Positions 58,670 to 64,000 of a DNA stretch of 64,000 nt are shown here, one piece after another. Positions within the stretch are counted from its first letter, which is position 1; the number at the start of each line of letters is the position of its first letter. A program made the position numbers and the translations under genes. This stretch comes from a bacterium (lineage in GTDB: Bacteria > Desulfobacterota > Binatia > Binatales > Binataceae). The notes under the pieces were generated by a model that searched no databases, was not told the DNA's origin, and saw nothing but the letters and a program-made list of their open reading frames with translations. Location: assembly GCA_014896235.1 (NCBI GenBank), contig JADBKU010000001.1, forward strand, positions 1 to 64,000. The letters are read 5' to 3'.

Positions 58670-61117
58670 ATGGCCGTACCTTCAGTTTCGGAGAACAACC
58701 GCCAGCTTTTCATCCGGCTGATCGACCACCATATTCGCTTCACGCTCGCGAAACGGCGGATCCAGCTTGGCAGGCATGACTGGTACCGGGTCGCGGCGCT
58801 CGCGGTGCGTGATCTTCTGGTCGAGAAGATGCTGGATACGCAGGTGCGTTTCGAGCGCGCCAATCGCAAAAAGGTCTGTTACCTGTCGCTGGAATTTCTG
58901 ATCGGCCGTTCGCTCGAGAACAATCTTCTGAATCTCGGGATCATCGAGGACTGCCGTAATTTTCTGGGTGAAAACGGCGTCGATCTGCAACTCCTTTTCG
59001 ACGAAGAGCCCGACGCCGCGCTCGGCAACGGCGGCCTCGGCCGCCTGGCCGCCTGCTTTCTCGATTCGCTCGCGACGCTGAATCTGCCTGGCTACGGCTA
59101 CGGAATCAATTACGAATTCGGCTTGTTTAGGCAGGAGATTCGCGACGGCTATCAGGTTGAGCGTCCCGACAGTTGGCAGCGCGAAAGCTCGCCGTGGCTG
59201 GTGCCGCGTCCGGAAGAGGCCTGTTTGATTCCAGTTTACGGCCGTATCGAACACCGGATCGACCGCGAGGGCAAGTACAATCCCGCATGGGTTGACTGGC
59301 GGCTGCTCGCCGGCGTGCCGTCGGATCTGCCGATCGTCGGTTACGGCGGCGAGACGGTCAATTACGTGCGGCTTTACTCCGCCGGCGCGTCGAGCGAATT
59401 CGACATGCAGATTTTCAACGCCGGCGACTACATGAAGGCGGTCGAGCAAAAGATGGTTTCGGAAACCATCTCGAAAGTGCTCTATCCGTCCGACGCGGTG
59501 CAGGCGGGTCGTGAACTGCGCCTGTTGCAGGAATATTTCTTCGTCGCCTGCGCAATTCGCGATATCGTGCGCGGTTTCCTGCGCCGCGGCGAGGATCTTT
59601 TCGATTTTCCCCAGAAAATCGCGATTCAGCTCAACGACACCCATCCCTCGCTCGCGATAGCCGAATTGATGCGGCTGTTCGTTGACGAGTACGATTTGCG
59701 CTGGGAAATGGCGTGGGAGCTGACGCGCTCCGCCGTCGCCTACACCAATCACACCTTGCTGCCCGAGGCGCTCGAGCGCTGGCCGCTGTCATTACTTGAG
59801 CGCGTCGTGCCGCGCCATCTGCAGATTATCCAGGAAATCAACCGCCGCTTTTTGGCCGAGATTCAAACCGTATGGCCGGAAGATCCTGAGCGTGCGCGGC
59901 GGATGTCGATTATCGAGGATGGACATGAGCCGCAGGCGCGGATGGCGCATCTGGCGATCGTCGGCAGCCATTCGGTCAATGGCGTTTCGGCGCTCCATTC
60001 CGAGTTGCTGAAGCGCCGCCTGCTGCCCGATTTCAACGAACTCTGGCCGCAACGGTTCAGCAACAAGACCAACGGCGTGACGCAGCGTCGGTGGCTGCTG
60101 GCGGCGAATCCGGGATTGTCGGAACTGCTGGACGAGACGGTAGGACCCGGATGGGCGACGAATCTCGATGACTTGCGCGGCCTCGAGCCGTACGCCGGGG
60201 ATGCGGCGATGCAGGCGCGATTCGGCGCGATCAAGCGCGCCAACAAGGAGCGCCTCGCCAGGCTCGTCAACCGTATCGCGCACGTCGATCTCGATCCCGA
60301 GGCGATCTTCGACGTGCAGGCCAAACGCATCCATGAATACAAGCGCCAGTTGCTGATGGCGCTCGGAATCGTGCATCAGTACCTCGCCATCATCGAGGAC
60401 GGCGCCGAGCCGCCCGCGCCGCGCGCCTATCTGATGGCCGGCAAGGCGGCGCCGGGTTATTGGGCGGCCAAGATGATCGTCAAGCTGATCAACAATCTGG
60501 CCGAGACGATCAACAACGACAGCCGCACGCATGGGCTGATCAGAGTCGCGTTTTTGCCTGATTACAAAGTTTCGCTGGCCGAGAAAATCATTCCGGCGGC
60601 GGACATATCCGAACAGATTTCAACCGCCGGGATGGAAGCGTCGGGAACCGGCAACATGAAATTCGCGATGAACGGCGCGCTGACGATCGGCACGCTCGAC
60701 GGCGCCAATATCGAAATCCGCGCGGCCGTCGGCGCGGAGAATATCTATATTTTCGGGCTGACCGCGGAACGAATCGAGGAACTCAAACTAACCGGCGCGT
60801 ACCGTCCGCAGGAGTATTACGATCGCGACCCGCGCATCCGCCGCGTGCTCGACGCGCTCGCCTCGGATCGATTCTGTCCGGACGAACCGGGGCTTTTCCG
60901 ATGGATTCGCGACGTGCTGCTGAATCGCGACGAATATTTCCTCTTGGCCGATTTCGCGGAATATGTCGAGACGCAGGCGGCGATGGCGAGCGATTACGTC
61001 GATCCGGAGAAATGGCGTCGCAAGTCGATTCTTAACGTCGCGCGCATCGGCTATTTTTCGAGCGATCGCACGGTCCAGGAATACAGCCGCGACATCTGGG
61101 GCCTAACCCCGGCGTGA
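58670..61117 (+). CDS. glgP: glycogen/starch/alpha-glucan phosphorylase
   Basis: Releases glucose-1-phosphate from glycogen using inorganic phosphate and PLP. The 815-residue protein shows the family motifs: LSLEFLIGRSLENNL near 73, EEPDAALGNGGLGRLAACFLDSLATL near 113, TNHTLLPEALE near 362, and the PLP lysine near residue 664 in EASGTGNMKFAMNGALTIGTLDGAN. Length is normal for the long (E. coli MalP/GlgP) type. No strong ribosome site is seen before the ATG. It is divergent from the CmcJ-like gene with 286 bases between. Confidence 0.96.
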   Translation: MAVPSVSENNRQLFIRLIDHHIRFTLAKRRIQLGRHDWYRVAALAVRDLLVEKMLDTQVRFERANRKKVCYLSLEFLIGRSLENNLLNLGIIEDCRNFLGENGVDLQLLFDEEPDAALGNGGLGRLAACFLDSLATLNLPGYGYGINYEFGLFRQEIRDGYQVERPDSWQRESSPWLVPRPEEACLIPVYGRIEHRIDREGKYNPAWVDWRLLAGVPSDLPIVGYGGETVNYVRLYSAGASSEFDMQIFNAGDYMKAVEQKMVSETISKVLYPSDAVQAGRELRLLQEYFFVACAIRDIVRGFLRRGEDLFDFPQKIAIQLNDTHPSLAIAELMRLFVDEYDLRWEMAWELTRSAVAYTNHTLLPEALERWPLSLLERVVPRHLQIIQEINRRFLAEIQTVWPEDPERARRMSIIEDGHEPQARMAHLAIVGSHSVNGVSALHSELLKRRLLPDFNELWPQRFSNKTNGVTQRRWLLAANPGLSELLDETVGPGWATNLDDLRGLEPYAGDAAMQARFGAIKRANKERLARLVNRIAHVDLDPEAIFDVQAKRIHEYKRQLLMALGIVHQYLAIIEDGAEPPAPRAYLMAGKAAPGYWAAKMIVKLINNLAETINNDSRTHGLIRVAFLPDYKVSLAEKIIPAADISEQISTAGMEASGTGNMKFAMNGALTIGTLDGANIEIRAAVGAENIYIFGLTAERIEELKLTGAYRPQEYYDRDPRIRRVLDALASDRFCPDEPGLFRWIRDVLLNRDEYFLLADFAEYVETQAAMASDYVDPEKWRRKSILNVARIGYFSSDRTVQEYSRDIWGLTPA

Positions 61118-61190
61118 GCTGTTCGGACATTCAATCCTCTGCGCCATACCTGCCCGGATTCCCGGCAAGGTACGGGGAAAGGGCGTAACG

Positions 61191-63005
61191 ATGAAACGCC
61201 GCCGTCATGGAGCGCGCCGCGCCGGCGCGAACGCCCGGCGCTGTCCGCGAGCTGGGGAGCGTCCGGCTCCGGCATGTGGAAGGCGCATGCTGGTTGCGAT
61301 GTTCGCGGCCGCGGCGCTGGCCGTGTGCGCGCCGGCTTGGCAGGCAAGAGCGCAAACCGCCGCGCCTGCGGCGGTTGCGTCGCCAGCGGTCACTCCGGTT
61401 GGCGCTGTGATACAGTCGCTGGCGGCTGCGGGGACACTGCCGGAGCTGCATTGGCCTGATTTTTCCGATTACCGTTCGGCCGTCGTCGAGTTCTACAGCG
61501 CCGGCGGATGGACGCCGGCGTGGACCACGGACGGCGCGCCCACTGCCGCCGCGCTCGGCATGATCGATCTTTTCCGGCAGGCGCGGCTGAAAGGGCTTAA
61601 CCCCGGCGATTACGATAGCGGCTTATGGGCGGCGCGGCTTGCGCGCTTGCGCTCCGAAGGCGCGCGCGCCGCGCCCGCCGAGATCGCCCGGTTCGACGTC
61701 GCGATGACGGTATGCGCGATGCGATATCTGTCGGATTTGCATCTTGGCAGGGTGAATCCGAACGACGTGAAATTTTTTCTCGACGCCGGATCGAAGAAGC
61801 TCGATTTGGCGCAAACCCTGCGCGCGGACTTTATCGGCGCGGCGGATCCCGCCGCGATCGTCACTCAAGTCGAGCCGCCGTACGCTGAATATCAGCGTGC
61901 CGAAGTCGCGCTCGCGCACTATCTTGAACTGGCGCGCGACGGCGACGAGCCGGTCCTGCCGCCGCCGGCCGCATCGGTCCATCCGGGCGGCTCCTACCCC
62001 GCGCTCGCGCAACTCGCGGCGCGGCTGAAACTGGTCGGCGACCTTCCGGCCGATGTGAGCCTGCCCGCCGGATCCGCTCGCTACCAGGGCGCGATCGTTG
62101 ACGCGGTGCGGCGTTTCCAGCGCCGGCACGGTCTCGCGACCGATGGCGTGCTGGGCAAAGCGACAATCGCCGCGCTGAACGTGCCGATGCGCGTGCGGGT
62201 CGAGGAACTCGGCTACACGCTGGAGCGGTATCGCTGGATGCCGCTGAATTTCCCGGAACCGCCGATCGTGGTCAACATTCCCGAATTCATCCTGCGCACG
62301 ATGCGCCGGCAGCCGGCGCCGTTCCTTGAAATGCGCGTCGTGGTCGGAAAAGCCTACCGCCATCAGACGCCCGTTTTCACCGGGATGATGCGTTACGTGA
62401 TTTTCCGGCCGTGGTGGAACGTGCCGTATTCGATTACGCGCGCCGAACTCATTCCGAAGATCGTCAAGAATCGCAATTACCTGGCCGCCAACAACTTCGC
62501 CGTGTTCACGTCGGGCGGAAAGATGGTCAGCGACGGCGCGGTTAGCGACGACATCCTTGCGGGATTGCGTTCCGGAACGCTGAATATCCGGCAGAAGCCC
62601 GGGCCGAAAAACGCGCTTGGCCTGGTCAAATTCATGTTCCCCAATTCTTACAACGTCTATCTGCACAGCACGCCGGCGCCGGAGTTGTTTGAGAAGTCCC
62701 GGCGCGATTTCAGCCATGGATGTATCCGCGTGCAGAACCCGGTCGGACTGGCGGCGTGGGTCTTGCGTGGGATGCCCGAATGGACCACCGACCGGATCGT
62801 GCAGACGATGAACGGCGACAAGACAATCCAAGTCAATCTGCCCCGGCCGATTCCGGTGCTGATCATCTACCTGACCGCCGAGGTCGAACCCGACGGCGAA
62901 GTGCGCTTCTTCGACGATATTTACGGGCACGACGCCGAACTGCGGCAGGCGCTCGCGGCGCGCCGGCGGCTCGCTATGGCGCCCGCGTCGGAAGCGTCGC
63001 CGTGA
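61191..63005 (+). CDS. L,D-transpeptidase, YcbB/LdtD type
   Basis: Makes 3-3 peptidoglycan cross-links in the periplasm. The 604-residue chain has an Arg-rich N-terminus and a hydrophobic signal/anchor near residues 34-50 (the real start could be the ATG at residue 33). A YcbB scaffold domain follows, then a peptidoglycan-binding fold near 300-335 (VDAVRRFQRRHGLATDGVLGKATIAALN). The YkuD catalytic domain has the Cys near residue 511 in HSTPAPELFEKSRRDFSHGCIRVQNPVGLAAWVL. The HxxxxxSHGC arrangement is complete. Convergent with the P450 gene with only three bases between. Confidence 0.95.
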   Translation: MKRRRHGARRAGANARRCPRAGERPAPACGRRMLVAMFAAAALAVCAPAWQARAQTAAPAAVASPAVTPVGAVIQSLAAAGTLPELHWPDFSDYRSAVVEFYSAGGWTPAWTTDGAPTAAALGMIDLFRQARLKGLNPGDYDSGLWAARLARLRSEGARAAPAEIARFDVAMTVCAMRYLSDLHLGRVNPNDVKFFLDAGSKKLDLAQTLRADFIGAADPAAIVTQVEPPYAEYQRAEVALAHYLELARDGDEPVLPPPAASVHPGGSYPALAQLAARLKLVGDLPADVSLPAGSARYQGAIVDAVRRFQRRHGLATDGVLGKATIAALNVPMRVRVEELGYTLERYRWMPLNFPEPPIVVNIPEFILRTMRRQPAPFLEMRVVVGKAYRHQTPVFTGMMRYVIFRPWWNVPYSITRAELIPKIVKNRNYLAANNFAVFTSGGKMVSDGAVSDDILAGLRSGTLNIRQKPGPKNALGLVKFMFPNSYNVYLHSTPAPELFEKSRRDFSHGCIRVQNPVGLAAWVLRGMPEWTTDRIVQTMNGDKTIQVNLPRPIPVLIIYLTAEVEPDGEVRFFDDIYGHDAELRQALAARRRLAMAPASEASP

Positions 63006-63008
63006 CGA

Positions 63009-64000
63009 TCAGGCGCGGGGCTTGATCCGATAGCGCACCGGCATGTGCTTGATGCCGCCGACGAAACTCGAGCGCATCCGCTGGATCGGTCCGTTCAGCT
63101 CGATCGCTTCGAGCCGCTCCGCCAACTGCCGGAACATCACCTGCAATTCCAGCCGCGCCAGGTTCGCGCCGAGGCAGAAATGCTCGCCGATCCCGAACGC
63201 GATATGCGGATTCGGATTGCGGCCGATGTCGAATTCGTCCGGGCGCTCGAAGACGGTCTCGTCGCGGTTCGCCGACGGATAGAAGAGGCAGAGCAGATCG
63301 CCGGCGCGGATTTTCTGGCCGTTTAATTCCGTGTCCGCGACCGCTTCGCGGTTGAACTGAATCACCGGCGACGTCCATCGCACGATCTCCTCGACCGCAT
63401 GCGGCACGAGCGACGGGTCGGCCTTCAGACGCCGCCATTGGTCGGGATGGTTGATGAACGCGAAAAGACCGCCCGTGGTGGCGTTGCGGGTGGTTTCGTT
63501 GCCCGCGATTATGAGCAGCGCGAAATAGGACATCAGCTCGAAAATCGGCAGCGGTTCCCCATTCACTTTGCCGTTGGCGAGCGCGCTGGCCAGATCGTCG
63601 CGCGGATTTTTGCGGCGGTCTTCGACCAGCGTGTTGAAATACTGGAAGAACTCCATCCGCGCCAGCTCAAGCGTTTCCTTGACGGTATTGCTCCCGCCGT
63701 ATTCCGGGTCCGACGGTCCAATCATCATGTTGCTCAGCCGGAACATCGTGTCCCAATCCGCACGCGGAATTCCGAACATTTCCGCGATTACGGCGAGCGG
63801 CAGCTTGGCCGAGACCTCCAGCACGAAATCGCATTCCTCGCGGCCGACGAGGCCGTCGAGCACCTCGGTCGTAATCGCTTCGATTTGCTGGCGCAGCACC
63901 TGCACGCCGCGCGGCGTGAAGCGGCGATTCACGACGCCGCGATAGGCGCCGTGTTCGGGCGGATTCATGTTGAGGAGCTGGCGCAGGATGCCCTCGTTGG
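63009..64000 (-). CDS. cytochrome P450, 5' end cut by window edge
   Basis: Haem monooxygenase; about 330 C-terminal residues are visible and the reading frame continues past 64000 (residues before the first in-frame ATG read LLNMNPPEHG, the normal mid-protein region), so the start lies outside. Motifs are the I-helix AGNETTRNAT, K-helix EEIVRW (ExxR), and the haem loop FGIGEHFCLGANLAR with the Cys ligand. The layout resembles the bacterial CYP124/125/142 group that hydroxylates sterols and lipids, but the exact family is not determined. It needs a ferredoxin partner not seen here. Confidence 0.93.
   Translation of the reverse strand, partial: NEGILRQLLNMNPPEHGAYRGVVNRRFTPRGVQVLRQQIEAITTEVLDGLVGREECDFVLEVSAKLPLAVIAEMFGIPRADWDTMFRLSNMMIGPSDPEYGGSNTVKETLELARMEFFQYFNTLVEDRRKNPRDDLASALANGKVNGEPLPIFELMSYFALLIIAGNETTRNATTGGLFAFINHPDQWRRLKADPSLVPHAVEEIVRWTSPVIQFNREAVADTELNGQKIRAGDLLCLFYPSANRDETVFERPDEFDIGRNPNPHIAFGIGEHFCLGANLARLELQVMFRQLAERLEAIELNGPIQRMRSSFVGGIKHMPVRYRIKPRA

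Overview
The window is high-GC bacterial DNA (my impression by eye is about 65 %) with dense, mostly intact genes. The gene mix suggests a Gram-negative, envelope-bearing, metabolically versatile soil or sediment bacterium: an F420-type luciferase-like oxidoreductase and a cytochrome P450 at the two ends, a thiolase and an SDR, an Mla/MCE lipid-transport operon, a c-di-AMP synthase operon in the deltaproteobacterial ftsH-folP-cdaA-cdaR-glmM-pdxJ order, and a selenoprotein. My best guess is a member of Candidatus Binatota (Desulfobacterota_B-like). This is inferred from gene content only; no rRNA gene is present to test it.

Left part (1-9.5 kb): accessory redox and acyl-CoA metabolism. It holds a truncated LLM oxidoreductase, a YdiJ-type FAD/Fe-S dehydrogenase, a nucleoside deoxyribosyltransferase-like protein, an SDR and a thiolase. 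Next come a thioredoxin-fold fusion protein and, overlapping its stop codon, a gene of the UGSC family. In that gene an in-frame TGA at 8304-8306 gives the motif Sec-Gly-Ser-Cys, and a 12-bp hairpin begins directly after the TGA. A naive annotation would split this gene in two. It is the most notable find in the window.

Core housekeeping block (9.5-35.6 kb, all on +): cbpA-cbpM chaperone pair, tilS, ftsH, a terminator, then folP-cdaA-cdaR-glmM-pdxJ-nnr-tsaE-(small membrane protein)-lysC-cimA. It continues with cysE-iscS-mnmA-mtaB-rnc-era-der-guaA-gltX. Many genes overlap by 1-4 bases, so translational coupling is likely. The block joins cell-wall precursor supply and its c-di-AMP signal, cofactor synthesis, amino-acid branch points (aspartate kinase, citramalate, cysteine), sulfur transfer to tRNA, and ribosome-assembly GTPases.

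Middle part (35.6-51 kb, mixed strands): a DHA2-type efflux pump; an AT-richer gap with a small Cys-rich protein, a TTGACA promoter candidate and a 22-bp tandem repeat; an amidohydrolase with its own terminator; MarR and pirin genes; an AraC/GyrI-like regulator of lower-looking GC; argC; the rplM-rpsI ribosomal operon; tRNA-Asp; a frameshifted PQQ-type beta-propeller gene; a VanZ-like gene; ilvD; a small zinc-ribbon protein; and glutamine-dependent nadE. A large nested palindrome lies between the convergent nadE and mla operons.

Right part (51-64 kb): a minus-strand operon for an MlaFED-like transporter (PqiC-like lipoprotein, MlaD, MlaF, MlaE with STAS domain) preceded by a DUF3313-like lipoprotein and a frameshifted M50/CBS site-2 protease. 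After it come a DUF992 protein overlapping a CmcJ/NvfI-like oxygenase, then glycogen phosphorylase, an L,D-transpeptidase, and a P450 cut by the window end. Both frameshifts fit a single lost base, so either real decay or assembly error is possible.
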